This document shows positions 22,871-35,215 of a stretch of DNA of 64,000 nucleotides, piece by piece. A program made the position numbers and the translations under genes. The notes below the pieces were generated by a model. The model did no database searches. It had not been told where the DNA came from and worked only from the letters and a program-made list of their open reading frames with translations. Within the stretch, counting starts at the first letter, position 1. The number at the start of each line of letters is the position of its first letter. This DNA is from Xestospongia bergquistia (lineage: Eukaryota; Porifera; Demospongiae; Haplosclerida; Petrosiidae): NCBI GenBank assembly GCA_963965975.1, contig OZ014424.1:2108001-2172000 (forward strand), written 5' to 3'.

Positions 22871-23289
22871 TCACAAAAGAGGAAAAATCAAGATTTCAAA
22901 AAATATTTCAAGAAGCTTATGATATTACTTGTGATGATTGTTATAACCATATGGAAAAAAAGCATCGATCATTTAATAATGGTAATCCATTCATTGATCA
23001 AAAGCTTAATTTGAGCCCCCAACTATCACACAATGACACAGTTCCTAATGATGCCACCACTCATACTTTTTCTCAATACCAATGTTACCCACCAGATGCT
23101 CCATACCCATATTACGCACAAGACACTCTTCCATATTTTTCTTTTTTGTGCCAGCATTTGATCCTCGTTTTCAAATTTGTGCTCCACTGCAGATGGTATA
23201 TATCCTTTTTGTAACGTTTATTGATTGAGATAACAACAAGTGAACAAGTAAACAAGTGAAGCACACATATAACCAAAGTTACTTATATA

Positions 23290-23465
23290 GGAATACACTG
23301 TACACTGATAATACAATAACACTATACATTGATAATACAATAACACTATACACTGATAATACAATAACACTATACATTGATAATAAAATAACACTATACA
23401 CTGATAATACAATAACACTATACATTAATAATACAATAACACTATAGACTGACAATACAATAACA
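23290..23465. repeat. 24-bp minisatellite, about seven copies
   Basis: The unit is built on CACTATACA followed by (C/T)TGATAATACAATAA, repeated about seven times with few changes. Because 24 is a multiple of three, all six frames stay open across it and give spurious repetitive proteins. It sits in the tail of the element inserted in FucT E. Confidence 0.9.
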
Positions 23466-23559
23466 AGCATGTATTTGTTCTAACACAATGTACATTGTTC
23501 CACTAGACAATTCCACTACACTTTGTCTGTCATCCTTTAGCTTCCAGTACTATGTCATG

Positions 23560-23800
23560 GACATGTTGTTAGTCCCAAAAGGCAACCACTGTCAAGTCTC
23601 CAAGATGTTATTTTTTCTTTTTTCTATTGTATTATTCATGGATATAATAATCTAGCCTCTAGTACTTAGTCTCTGGAGTGTTCTCAGTCTCAAAAGGCAA
23701 CCATTGTCAAGTCTCCAATATGTCAGTTTGTCTGATATCTTTTTTTATATTACTCATTGGTATAATAATTTGGCCACTAGTACTCACATTCTCAGTCTCA
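23560..23800. repeat. Two units of the 113-bp transposon-tail repeat
   Basis: Both units contain GGCAACCA(C/T)TGTCAAGTCTCCAA, preceded by CTAGTACT...TTCTCAGTCTC. The same unit is tandemly repeated four to five times at 34,755-35,215 in the tail of the larger pogo/Tigger-like element, which links the two insertions. Confidence 0.85.
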
Positions 23801-24340
23801 GACTTATTAGTAATCAAGTAACTTAATTTCATTACGAATAGAGTGCAGTCGTAGATGGTGAAATACAATAAGTTCTGAACCAATGATTCAGTAATCATCT
23901 CAAAAGCAATCAGATCAGATCTATATAATAAAGTGCACAAAAAAGTACCAGTAAAGAACAATTATGGTACCTTGCAAGCGTGGCCACACCTACTCAACTA
24001 ATTGCTGTCTGATCAGTTAACAGAATATAGAACTTTGAGTATAGTGTTGTAGCTCAGTCAATACTTGATAGCAACAACCATAGCTCTCTTGCTCAGCTTT
24101 GTTCTTCAAGGAGTAGATGAATCTACATCATACTCGTCCACGCAACAATGCTTCCGATTATCTTTTAGAAAAAACTGTTACTACTCAGACGAGCTTTCTG
24201 ATTTTTTAAAAATACCTTCAATGTGTTTTGATACCAGCGAATTTTAGAAACGCCATAGGAGTTTATCCTGCTAGATACGGCCGGAAGAGATATATCTGTA
24301 CCTCCGCCTACTGTACATTCAATCTCAGATTTGCTGCATC
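23801..24340 (+). other. Intergenic region and FucT F leader
   Basis: It holds a signal-peptide-like open stretch at 24,065-24,247 (IATTIALLLSFVLQG) without an in-frame ATG, not supported as a gene. The FucT F leader (CCTCCGCCTACTGTACATTC, GATTTGCTGCATC) follows. Confidence 0.4.
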
Positions 24341-25564
24341 ATGTTTTCCAAACTCTTCAATTCAAAATGGAGAATGTATTTGTTCATGTGCACTTTGGCT
24401 ATGACAGCACTAACCCTAGTATATATAATTGTCAGTATGAACGTGATATCACTTGGACCACCATCATGGAGTCATCCTGATAATATAACGTCTCAAATTA
24501 TTATCCATTCAAAGTTGTTACCCATTAAGAGAACTTACCATTGTAGAAATCTAAATACTTCAATTCGTGATAAGACCGCTACTGTTGGCAGTAATAGGAA
24601 AATCATTTTATTATGGACAACTTGGCTTGGCAGAGATTTTATTAAATCAATAGGAAGAAGTGGGCCAATAACATGTGGACCAAACAAAAATAAATGTTTT
24701 CTTACTGATGACAAGAATCTTTATTCGAATAGCAGTGCTGTAGTTTTTCATATAGCGGAAAGTAATTTATTAAAAAGTCTTAATTCTGCTAGTAGTATAA
24801 GTCGACCAACTGACCAAAGGTGGATTTTCTTCACTCAAGAGGCACCACCACGTATATATGAATATCGTCATTTTATCCCCTATTCCAGATCTTTATTTAA
24901 CTGGACAATGACATACAAGTTTACTTCAGATATAAGACAAAGTTATGCCTACATAGTTCCTGGAAAGTTTAAAGGTGGTTATGATCCTAACAGAAATTAT
25001 CTTGAAAACAGAACTAAAACAGCTATTGCTTTTATAAGTAATTGTAAACGTCCTCGTTTACGTGCAGCAAGAAAATTAAAGAAATACATTGATGTTGATA
25101 TCTATGGTAAATGTGGAAAGCGATGTAAACCAAACTGCTTCTCTTTGTTACCAAAATACAAGTTTTATTTGGCTTTTGAGAATGCTGTATGTGAAGACTA
25201 TATTACAGAAAAAACATACAGAAATGCCTTCACTAATGATATAGTTCCAGTAATAATATCAGGAGCAAACTTATCAAATCCTGAAGTCGTTCCTCCCAAT
25301 TCTTCCATTAATGGACTTGATTTTAAGAGAGCTGTTGATCTGGCTGATTACCTCAAAAAAATTGGTAGTGATCCGCAACTTTATAACAGATTCTTCAAAT
25401 GGAGAGATGAGTGGTCTATAATAGATGGTGGTACCTATCGTGTACCTTGTGATGTGTGTAACAAGCTGTATGAGCCTATGCAATGTATAAAAGTATATGA
25501 TGACATTGAACAATGGTATAGTGTCCAACATGACTGTAAACAATATCCAAAATGGAATAGGTGA
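24341..25564 (+). CDS. GT10 alpha-1,3-fucosyltransferase-like copy F
   Basis: Intact single exon, 407 residues. Anchor about 12-32 (LFMCTLAMTALTLVYIIVSM), stem, then the core with FTQEAP (Ala where A-D have Pro), NWTMTYKFTSDI, YGKCGKRCKPNC and FENAVCEDYITEKTY, and a C-terminal tail with the CDVC pair. Its closest paralogue is copy G (41,271), near-identical over most of the length and sharing the WLGRDFIKSIGRSGP variant. F, G and the broken E form a subfamily apart from A-D. The ATG is fixed by alignment with copy G. It likely acts on secretory-pathway glycans using GDP-fucose. Confidence 0.92.
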   Translation: MFSKLFNSKWRMYLFMCTLAMTALTLVYIIVSMNVISLGPPSWSHPDNITSQIIIHSKLLPIKRTYHCRNLNTSIRDKTATVGSNRKIILLWTTWLGRDFIKSIGRSGPITCGPNKNKCFLTDDKNLYSNSSAVVFHIAESNLLKSLNSASSISRPTDQRWIFFTQEAPPRIYEYRHFIPYSRSLFNWTMTYKFTSDIRQSYAYIVPGKFKGGYDPNRNYLENRTKTAIAFISNCKRPRLRAARKLKKYIDVDIYGKCGKRCKPNCFSLLPKYKFYLAFENAVCEDYITEKTYRNAFTNDIVPVIISGANLSNPEVVPPNSSINGLDFKRAVDLADYLKKIGSDPQLYNRFFKWRDEWSIIDGGTYRVPCDVCNKLYEPMQCIKVYDDIEQWYSVQHDCKQYPKWNR

Positions 25565-27020
25565 CATAATCATTTCCAATAGTATATTAAATGTAAATCT
25601 TACGACGAGTTCATTGCCCATCATTTGAATGAGAGTGTCACATTATTTTTGGACCTCTTCATATTACAATATAAGTGTATTAGTTTCATAATATTATTAG
25701 AGTATGGACTCCTGTGCTGTACAAATAGCCATTAACTTGAGGATGTAGATCACATAGTTTATCATTTTATATTATAATAATCTACCAACTTCAGATTTTG
25801 TGTGAAAGATATCACTCGAGGGCAGTACCAGCCATTGTACTTGTAGTATTCCATTATGAAAGATCAGGTTAAAGATGTTGCATGACATAAAATCATTATT
25901 GCAGCTGCATATATCAAATTGAGTACTGGACCTGAAGTTAAAAGGACTGATGAAAGTTATGAATTGATGTCACCAATTAATCCACATAAAAAAATCATTC
26001 CATTATTTCAACCAAGTCATCCTTGGTCGTCATAGATTTACCATTGTTGTGATAATTATGAATATGGTAATAATGGTTTATATATTCCAGAATATTCCAG
26101 ATGAGCACATGTTTGTATTGTGTGAGCACGTTTTGAGTCAGCTCTTTTTGAGTTTTGTACAAGTTGACTCTCTCTCTTTATTCCTTTGTATTTATTGTTA
26201 TATGTTGAACCTATCTCGGCCAGGTTACAACAATTGTGATATAAATTAATAATCACTTTTTACAATGATATATATAATTATACATATTCATAATTTAATT
26301 ATTTAAAGATTACTTTGGCTTCCATTTGACTTTATACATATTGTGGTAGACTAGGTTTGGTAACTCACTATTGGGCTTAAATCAAATTGATGTAACTAAG
26401 GCCTCAGTTGAATTGACACAATGCTTCTTAACTGTTAATTAAAATTCATTGGTCTAAAAAATATTATGGACTTCTGAAATGTAATATATTTACTATTGTC
26501 TTTCACAAAGCACACTGGATTTCAAAGAGTATATATTCTATAATTGGTATTACTTACTAAGACACAGTAATGCTTATACATTAAATGTACTAGTATATAC
26601 ATACTTTCGCCTTGAGACATCTGTCACGTCAATTACAATTCTAATTATATGAACGTATTTCTATTATAACAATTATTATTATTAAAATAATAACCAGGCA
26701 TTGTCTTTTGCCATTTAAGGCAGTTATAAAGTGACCGAGGTTCTGTAAAAAAGTTTTAACAAAGAAAGAAGACTGAGAATGCCTGATAGAGGTAGTTGAT
26801 TTTCCGTCTAATGACTCAAAATCATCGACTAACAGGCTTCGTTTCAGAGATATTAAGTCCATTTACACCTGTTGCATTGAGTTCTTCGAATAGGCATAGA
26901 CACTCGTAACAACCTTTTTTGTACGTGACATTGTCTCTTTCTCATCTTCACGAACATGGGAGTAAACCTGTTGTGTTCGCACGTGAACAAATAATGAATA
27001 AACTTAAAATGTACTTCAGC
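25565..27020. other. Intergenic, with an inverted copy of unit-flank sequence
   Basis: 26,390-26,600 is the reverse complement of about 4,080-4,290 (also 19,440-19,650), including the ACTTACTAAGACACAGTAATGC phrase. Open frames at 26,049-26,256 and 26,641-27,071 show no recognisable features. A short protein-like stretch near 25,895-26,010 (STGPEVKRTDESYELMSPIN) could be a decayed exon. Confidence 0.5.
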
Positions 27021-27022
27021 GC

Positions 27023-27361
27023 TAATTGTATTTAATAGGAAAGGGAAATACCTCACCTTACATCCATGCATAAAACACCTTTTAATGAAGGGTTCTTCTC
27101 AGAGTATAGTAATATAGCCAAATATGAAATTGAATTTTATAAGACTCCATGTTATAGATGCTTAATTGTACAGTGTTATAAACAATTCGTCGTTAGTTTA
27201 TAGACAATAATGGTTTCCTCATATAATTAGTTTAATTATTAAACTAATTGTATGAGGAAACCATTATGTGTGTATGTACATTGTAGATCTGTTTATTCAT
27301 CACTAAATAACTAATGAGTGACATGAATCTGAAATAACTTTTCACCCATGTCATAGATATA
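27023..27361. repeat. Host direct repeat, left copy, flanking the nested transposon
   Basis: About 340 bp from TAATTGTATTTAATAGGAAAG to CATAGATATA match 37,065-37,388 in the same orientation. It ends exactly at the TA before the outer element. It includes the inverted dispersed repeat and a palindrome (27,208-27,268) built on AATGGTTTCCTCATATAATT. Confidence 0.85.
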
Positions 27362-28324
27362 GAGTAAACTATTGATATTCGGACACCATGTATATTCGGA
27401 CGTCTTCCCTCTTCAGTAGAAAAGAAAAGCAATGAAACTGGTATATATAAATGTAGGTCATAGATAGATAAAACACTAGATGTGGAGAGCCGCCGTTTTC
27501 AACTTTACTCTTAGCCACAACGATCAGAAACGAAGAATTTCGGAAACGTCTAAGTTCGGATAAAATATTCTATTGTCGTAGACTTGGCTCTTTTCATTGA
27601 AGATGAAACGAAACCGTTGGAAACTAATAGTAAACAAATGTCCTACTAAACGTCTACAGATTCTGCTACAGAACGTTTAAATTATTAGTGGCTTTGGCAA
27701 TGTTCCGTGATCAAAAAGTAGAGTAAATGATCATTGAACGGACACGCCCTATTTTCGGACCGTCGCTCTGCTTTTGCAAGGAACTTTAGAAACATTTGCA
27801 AATGCTTGTGTATAGTGCTAGTCCATATACTTAGATATGCAAAGTATAAGCAAAAGGCAGCTTGCAAGTTTTAAATAACAAGCAGTCCAAAAATTTTTTT
27901 GGATGGTCCTATGTTCGACTAAAGTGTCGTATCGGCGGACATGGGCTGCTGTGCATTGTAAACAGTTTAAATTCATTCATACATGGTATCAAAACACTGC
28001 CCTATCTATGTACTTTAGAACTGATAGTGTTGAATAGCTTTTCTATTGTTGCTGTTTTTTCTGTGAACAGTTTAGCAACACACACCCACAGATCAATAAT
28101 TGGACCACGCCCAAAAGAATGTATTAATAAGATTAATAACTATTGGCAAAACTGGCATTGAAATTCAATAGTTTTTGCCAATTCATAGTCTATGCCAACG
28201 CAAAAACAGTGGAACCAAGTGTCACATTCACAACAGCACACCCATTCAACAACTGCTTTATTGTGTCCACAGTGACCATTTATGCAATCTGTAAAATAAA
28301 GAATATTATAGTACGTCATGTATT

Positions 28325-29150
28325 AATTCCTCACCTCCTCTCTCATTAACTCCTGTGGTAACAGTACTAATTTCAATAGTAACTATAATGAGTCAGTCAA
28401 TGGGGCCATAGTATACACAATTCCTCACCTCCTCTCTTAGTAGCTCCTCTGGTAACAGTACTACTTTCAATAACAGGGACAGTAACTATAAGGAGCCTGT
28501 CAATATGGGGCTATAGTATTACATAATTCCTCACCTCCTCTCTTAGTAGCTCCTCTGGTAACAGTACTACTTTCAATAACAGGGACAGTAACTATTATGA
28601 GGCTACAGTATTACACAATTCCTCACCTCCTCTCTTAGTAGCTCCTCTGGTAACAGTACTACTTTCAATAATAGGGACAGTAACTATAATGTGCCTGTCA
28701 ATGGGGCTATAGTATTACACAATTCCTCACCTCCTCTCTTAGCAGCTCCTCTGGTAACAGTACTACTTACAATAACAGGGACAGTAACTATAATGAGCCA
28801 GTCAATGGGGCCATATTATACACAATTCCTCACCTCCTCTCTTAGTAGCTCCTCTGGTAACAGTACTACTTTCAACAACAGGGACAGTAACTATAATGTG
28901 CCTGTCAATGGGGCTATAGGATTACACAATTCCTCACCTCCTCTCTTAGCAGCTCCTCTGGTAACAGTACTACTTACAATAACAGGGACAGTAACTATAA
29001 TGAGCCTGTCAATGGGGTTGTAGTATTACACAATTCCTCACCTCCTCCCTTTGGAACTCCTCTAGTAACAGTACCACTTTCAACAGTCTCAGGGACAGTA
29101 ACTGCAAATGAACCCATCAATTGGGCATTTGTATATCACACAATTCACTC
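28325..29150. repeat. Minisatellite of about 100-bp units, eight copies
   Basis: Each unit begins TTCCTCACCTCCTCTCTTAG and contains CTCTGGTAACAGTACTAC and a GGGACAGTAACTATAATG stretch; lengths range from about 93 to 107 bp. Open frames here come from the repetition. It lies in the tail of the inner element, just beyond its coiled-coil exon, the same place where the outer element carries its own unrelated tandem repeat. Confidence 0.9.
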
Positions 29151-29274
29151 CTTTCTTTAGATTTCCTTTAACTGCCCTGGCGCCTATAGCTTCATCATTC
29201 GAAGGAACAGCTTTCTTTTTTGATTTTTGATGCTTTAAAGGAATACACAATTATTTTTAAATAGGCCAATATAG

Positions 29275-31225
29275 TCATGTATTATATATACCTTGGTTTT
29301 GTTTTTCATTTCTTTTTCTCTCCTGTTCTTGTTTCTTTTCAAGTTTTTTTCTTTCCCTTTCCAATCTCTTTTCTTCTTTAAGCCGTTGCTCTTCCTGTTT
29401 TTTTCCAATTTTTTCATTCATTGCTTTCTGTATTCTGCACTCGTTATCACTCATGCACATGATTTTTCAGAGATGACTTTGGAAAAAAAAATGTTCTTTT
29501 TTAGCAAATTAGATTGACTTGCTTTGGTTCCCTGAGGTGGTTTTGGCTTTGTTAGCAAAGAAAGCCAGTAGTTATAGCGCTGGTCAGATTTTATGTCATA
29601 TCCTTCTCCAACCTTTTTGCAAACTTGATAATTTCTTCCTGTGAAAAGGGTGTGTGAATATCTGAAGCTGCTATAGGAGAAGAGGTATCATGAACAGCAA
29701 AGGTAACTTAACGAGAGGAAGCAGGAGTTAAAGAAACCTCCAATGATGAAGATAAGATCCTACGGGAGACAATTGGAGAGTGGGAAGTGGGAGTTGAACA
29801 TGACAGTGATGAAAGAACATTAATGGGAGATAAATCAGCAGTGGAGGATGAACTAAATAAGAGAGTGTCATTGAAAGCAGAAGAGGTAGCCGAAGTATCA
29901 TTATGGCTATTATAGTGTGTTTCAGTATGAGATGAGTAAGGACGTGAAGGAGTAAGTAACGGACAAGGAAGGTTTAGCTTCATTTTATCAGAAATACATG
30001 TAGTGTCTTTAGATAAGAGCTTATCCCTATTTACAGGATAAACACCAGTAACTCTGAAGCCACTGATAATGTTGACAGGTATCACAGACTTAAACCATGC
30101 CCGTCCAAATAATAAAGAAAATTGGTACCGTGTGATAACTTTGCCTGGATTGGATTGAATGTATGAATGACATTCTTCTCTTCATGCCTGTTTTAATGGG
30201 CCAAAAACACCTTTGTCCAAAGGTTGTGTTTTGTGCGTGGTGTTGGGAGGAAGACACAAAACAACTACTTCCTCTTCAGCAGCTCTATTAATAAACTGAG
30301 GGCTAAAGTGGCTGGAATGGCCATCCATTAGCAGTAGTAATGGCCTAGAGGCTGGTGCATGCCGTAGGAAGTGGCTTGCAAACCAGTCTCAAAAGATATC
30401 TGAATCCATCCAACCACTGTCACTTAGTCCATACCTAGTATCTGGAACTTCACCACGAATTAGTTCTTCTGTAAGGTTTTTTCGGTCAAAAATTACAAGA
30501 GGTGGTATGGCGTTTCCTGAAGCACTAACGCAAGCAAGAACTGTAATTTGACTCTTTTCTTGTCCATTTATAGAAATGGGATGCTTGGTGCCTCTCTTAG
30601 CCACAACTTTCGGTGCTTTAGGACTAAGTCGAAACCCACTTTCATCTAGGTTGAAAATCTGGCCTGGATGCTCTGTTAGATTACACTGTGTAAGAGTACT
30701 TTCTAAGAGATCAAAGTAGTTGGTTAATACAGAGTCTGACACAGCTGCCATTCTACAGTGAGACATAGGCTCTGGTTGTCTTAAAGTTAATTTGCTGTGC
30801 TGACTTTGAAAAGATTTCCACCACCCAGCTGTTACTTTGGCAGAAATTCCTTTCATGTCAACTGTGCTCTGTCCCAATTGGATGACTTCTTGTTTAGATC
30901 TGGAGTAACCTAAAGAGGCACAATGATCCAAAAAATTGACGAGCTCTATTTCCTCAGTAGAATTCAGATGTCTACGAGGTCCACTTTTAGATCCAGCCAA
31001 TACTTTTCCTACAACTCAATCATGCAAGGTTGACTTTGGGATACCGTATTCTTCTGCTGCTCTACGCACACTCATTCCTTTGCTAACAGCCTCATAAGCA
31101 TAATCGAGTTTTTCTTTAGCATAATCTTTATATTGCAAAGGACGACCAGAGGTTAATAGTGGTTTAATGCTGGATCTGTGTGATATGTAGATACGCTCCT
31201 TCAAAGGTGGACAAGCAACTGCCAT
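29275..31225 (-). pseudogene. Inner-element pogo/Tigger-like transposase
   Basis: From ATG 31,225: an HTH-psq region (GMSVRRAAEEYGIPKSTLHD), one stop, then GKVLAGSKSGPRR, a CENP-B-like helix region (GYSRSKQEV), GWWKSFQSQH, and the DDE core with first Asp in FNLDESGFRLSPKAPK. Then comes a TRYGLSDSGWMDS block and, past another stop near 30,388, the second Asp in LLLLMDGHSSHFSP and the CLPPNTTHKTQPLDKG block. An SGFRVTGVYPVNRDK segment and a Ser/Thr-rich tail follow to 29,708. A separate highly charged coiled-coil exon lies at 29,275-29,460. Only a few breaks separate these parts, so this is the best preserved transposase here. Confidence 0.85.
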
Positions 31226-32599
31226 CGCGTTACACTATAAAAAATACAGCCAATGATATATATATATATATATATATGCCATTACAATTAAGTAAAAAAC
31301 ATGCATGATAAGTATAATACATTATAAGCATAATTTGAATTTGTCACATTTTGAACTGCATCAGCATGAATGATGCCAAAATTGAAGGATGATCACAAAA
31401 TAAACTTAAAGGCAGGTCAAAAGCATTTTGACTCAGTATTCACCTATCGTAAGAAGTTTCCAAACCTATTCTGTTCCGAAGAATAAAGTGAGCGTATTAT
31501 ATATAATAATTAAGTGCATAATATATTGTGACAATCATGAACGCCATTTTGAGGGGCTTGAAAAATATACATGCATGTAAACTTCCTCACCCTTTTGGTC
31601 CTATTATGGTTTCAAAGGCCTTTATTTTTAGCCTTGTAATGAAAATGAAATAATGCACAAAGAAAATAAGATAACAGCTTACAGTGTCTAAGTCGCACGA
31701 GGTTTTTGATGATCGCCTAGCGCTGGGTGGGGCTCCGATTATTGATCTGTGGGTGTGTGTTGCTAAACTGTTCACAGAAAAAACAGCAACAATAGAAAAG
31801 CTATTCAACACTATCAGTTCTAAAGTACATAGATAGGGCAGTGTTTTGATACCATGTATGAATGAATTTAAACTGTTTACAATGCACAGCAGCCCATGTC
31901 GGCCGATACGACATTTAGTCGAACATAGGACCATCCGAAAAGATTTTTGGACTGCTTGTTATTTAAAACTTGCAAGCTGCCTTTTGCTTATACTTTGCAT
32001 ATCTAAGTATATGGACTAGCATTATACACAAGCATTTGCAAATGTTTCTAAAGTTCCTTGCAAAAGCAGAGCGACGGTCTGAAAATAGGGCGTGTCCGTT
32101 CAATGATTACTTACTCTAGGAGGCGTGGCATGTTATTCGTCCGTACATGCTGAGTGAAAACGTCAAGATAGTCTTGGCTCAGTTGTGTTGTTAGAGTTCT
32201 CTATTTCAACTTACAGTACGAAGTCAACAAATTTTACATCTATTCAACTACTTCTACTGTTTTTTTGTCATCATGAAGTGGATCTTTTGCTACGACCACA
32301 GACTAATTATCCTGACTTTTTATCACGATTTGTTATGGTAAATCAATCTGTTACTTTCTAAGTTACAAATTAAAATGATCACTATGTCAAACAGTGTGTT
32401 TTTTACGATGGTCTTGATTTATTCACCACTGTTGTCTGTGTCAATTCAATAGTGAATTGTTTTAGTTAGTAACTGTTAATACTAACTCCTTAAATTTCTA
32501 ATGCAGCTGTCATCTCAACATCTGCTTTTAGCTGACAGAACTTTTTGATCATGCAGTAACCATAGATATTTCCTATCAAGCACATCTTAGCACCCTTCA

Positions 32600-34080
32600 C
32601 AATACAAGCTTTATGAAAAGCATAATTTACTTAAAGCTTATGACGCAGTATTGAGTGGTATGTCTGTCCGAAGAGCAGCTGAAGAATACAATGTACCAAA
32701 AAGTACTTTACATGATCACCTCACTGGAAAAGTGATGTTTGGATCTGCAGTGGACCAACAAAATACCTTGGTGATGTTGAAGAGGAAGAACTTGTGCAGT
32801 TTCTTCTAGGTTGTTCATCTATAGGATTTGCAAAGTCTCGCAAGCAAATTTTAGCCATCATTCCAAGTGTTGTCCACCAAAAAGGCATAAACGTTACTGT
32901 TACAAATGGTTAGTGGGACTCTTTTAAAAAAAAGCATCCATCATTATTTCTTAGAAATCCTGAACAACTTTCCCATGTTAGAGCCGTGTGTACCTTACCT
33001 GAAGCACTTGATCATTATTTTGATATTCTTGAAGAAACATTAGATCAAAATGACTTGTCCAGTAAACCTTGCCAAATATATAACTGTGATGAAACTGGTA
33101 TGCCACTAGACCCAGCACCTCCCAGTCATTGCTCGGAAAGGGCAAAAACATACTCAATTGCCACCTATGATAGTGTTTGACCGAAAGACGTTAAAAGTAG
33201 GAGAGGTGCCAGGGTCAATGTATGGCTTGTCGGAGAGTGGCTGGGTTGATGGTGAACTGTTTAATCTGTGGTTCAGGCATCACTTTCTGTCTCATACTCC
33301 ACCACTTCGTCCATTGCTTTTATTGTTAGACAGACATTCATCTCATTATACTCCATCTGTTATTAATAAAGCTACATTGGAAGGAATAATTATGTTTTGT
33401 TTACCATCTCATTTTACACATTTGACTCAGACCCTTGATAAGGGATGTTTTTCGATTTTAAAGAGATATTGGCGAGAGTAGTGCCATAATTACTTAAGCT
33501 CAAACCCTGGAAAGGTTATCACCAGGTTTACATTTTGTCAGGTTTTTTAACGTGTATGGACTCAAAGCATGAAATGGAAAAAATTATAAGTGGTTTTCGT
33601 ACCACTGGAGTTTACCCTATTAACAGAGCAGTTGTTTTTATTAAAACACCAGTAAAATCTAGAATGGGAAATTTAGAAGCCAAGAAAATCCATTACCTTC
33701 CCCTTTATAGCCCATCTCTATCAAGATATACATCTCCAGTACATAATACTACCTTCACTACTGAAGAGATATTATGTTATGTTATGAGGAAGGCTATGAT
33801 TTAGAGACTGATGTACAATATAACAAGTGGGTTGAAATGTATCATCCTCAAGGTACACCACAGCCTTTATCACCACATGTTGGGGAGCTTTTTCCTTTTT
33901 CTGTTTCATGTTCACCTGATACTTCTAGACCTGAAGTAGAAAAATGTCATGGATCTCAAAGTTGTCAACTTACCTCAGTCACCACTCTTTCCAAAGTTTT
34001 AAATGAAATGCCAAATACAAAACTTCCAAGAAGCAAAGACATCTGCTCGTGTTTTGACAAGCAACAAAAATCATAAGATG
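32600..34080 (+). pseudogene. Outer-element pogo/Tigger-like transposase, main part
   Basis: Blocks in order are an HTH (GMSVRRAAEEYNVPKSTLHDH), a CENP-B-like region (GFAKSRKQI), EALDHYFDILEETLDQNDLS, the first catalytic Asp in YNCDETGMPLDPAPPSH, PPMIVFDRKTLK, SMYGLSESGWVDGELFNLWF, the second Asp in LLLLDRHSSHYTP, and THLTQTLDKGCFSILKRYW. Then come ISGFRTTGVYPINRA and a Ser/Thr-rich tail. Several frame changes are present. A Lys/Glu-rich coiled-coil region follows at 34,085-34,330, apparently split by introns. Confidence 0.85.
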
Positions 34081-34754
34081 CTTGAAGAAAAAGGAAGTTT
34101 TGGAAGAATAGGAAAAGAAAAAAAAGTGCCCTAAAAGAAAGAAATAGGAAGAAAAAAGAAGCTGAACTTAAGAGACTTAAAGAGAAAGATCAAAAAGTAA
34201 TTGCATTAATATAATGAATACTTAATCAATTAACACTCTTTGTATTTGCTACATGTAGAGAATCATATGGCAATTGAAGAAAAAGAAAACAAAATTAGAA
34301 GAAATGAGAAAGAAGGAAGATAAAACAGGAGAAAGAAGTATATATAAATTATGGACACTACAACTTTCACATTCTTATTTGATTAGATCAAGCTAGGATT
34401 GCTCAGTTAAAAAAAATGAATGACTCAGTGTTAAATTTTGATTCTTCAATATTATTATAGAAAGTACTTGCTCTAAAAAGTCCTCTACTGGTTCAGCCTC
34501 TATTGGCAGTTCTCAATCTACATCAAACAATCCCACTGAAGGTAGGTAGTTACATAATTCTTCTTAAGTCTAGCACCTTTCTAACCAGTATCAATGAAGG
34601 TATTCTTATATTATGCTGTAATTAGGTTGCTTATTGTTTACAATACCTGAAGAAATAGAGGACAGTTTAAATGAAGGTATAGTCACTATAGTGTTAATTT
34701 ATTGAATTAGTATACATACCACATCAGGTGCTGCAGGTATCTCCAAGTCTCCAA

Positions 34755-35215
34755 TAGGTGAGTTTGTCTGGTACTTTTAATTATTCATTATAATAATCTA
34801 GCCTCTAGCATTTAATCTCAGACACATTCTCGGTCTCAAAAGACAACCACTGTCAAGTCTCCAATAGGTCAGTTTGTCTGTTATCTTCTATATTATTCAT
34901 TGTTAAATAATCTAGCCTCTAGTACTCAGTCTCTTACATGTTCTCAGTCTCAAAAGGCAACCACTGTCAAAACTCCAATAGGTCAGTTTGTCTGTTATCT
35001 TCTATGTTATTCATTGTTATAATAATCTAGCCTCTAGTACTCAATATTAGACGCATTCTCAGTCTCAAAAGGCAACCACTGTCAAGCCTCCACTAGGCCA
35101 GTTTGTCTGTTTGCTTCTATATTCTTAATATTATAATAATCTAGCCTCTAGTATCAGTCTCTGAGATGTTCTCAGTCTCAAGAGGCAACTACTGTCAAGT
35201 CTCCAATAGGTCAAT
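34755..35215. repeat. 113-bp tandem repeat, four to five units
   Basis: Units contain ATAATCTAGCCTCTAGTACT, TTCTCAGTCTCAAAAGGCAA and ACTGTCAAGTCTCCAATAGG. The same unit occurs twice in the FucT E insertion (23,560-23,800). It lies between the coiled-coil and PHD-like exons of the outer element. Confidence 0.9.

Larger units (their letters stand above)
27721..32116 (-). mobile_element. Inner pogo/Tigger-like element nested in the outer one
   Basis: Its ends read GAGTAAATGATCATTGAACG (left) and GAGTAAGTAATCATTGAACG (right, inverted), with inverted repeats of about 385 bp (27,721-28,104 and 31,735-32,116). It is flanked by TA at 27,719-27,720 and 32,117-32,118. The opposite arm of the outer element holds the unoccupied site at 36,701-36,709 (CTCCTACTT, i.e. 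AAGTAGGAG) with one TA. Length is 4,396 bp. The transposase runs on the minus strand; a minisatellite occupies the other half. The terminal GAGTAAA match with the outer element marks them as relatives. Confidence 0.92.

Noticed and set aside
23218-23470. Repetitive open frames on both strands (LYTDNTIT- and YYQCIVL-type proteins)
   Set aside because: A 24-bp minisatellite keeps all frames open; the proteins are products of the repeat.
24065-24247. Signal-peptide-like frame upstream of FucT F
   Set aside because: No in-frame ATG, no visible splice partner, no copy beside the other FucTs.
25274-25624. Long minus-strand frames antisense to FucT 3' ends (also near 952, 17,309 and 42,204)
   Set aside because: They recur in each FucT as the antisense shadow of a conserved coding sequence.
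28691-29023. 110-codon open frame
   Set aside because: It lies wholly within the 100-bp tandem repeat of the inner element and only reflects its periodicity.
28325-29150. Regularly spaced repeats considered as a CRISPR-like array
   Set aside because: Units are contiguous and vary throughout with no unique spacers; it is a minisatellite inside a DNA transposon.
31587-31934. 115-codon frame, also seen at 27,862-28,161
   Set aside because: It lies in the inner element's terminal inverted repeats, so it appears in both arms; no domain features.
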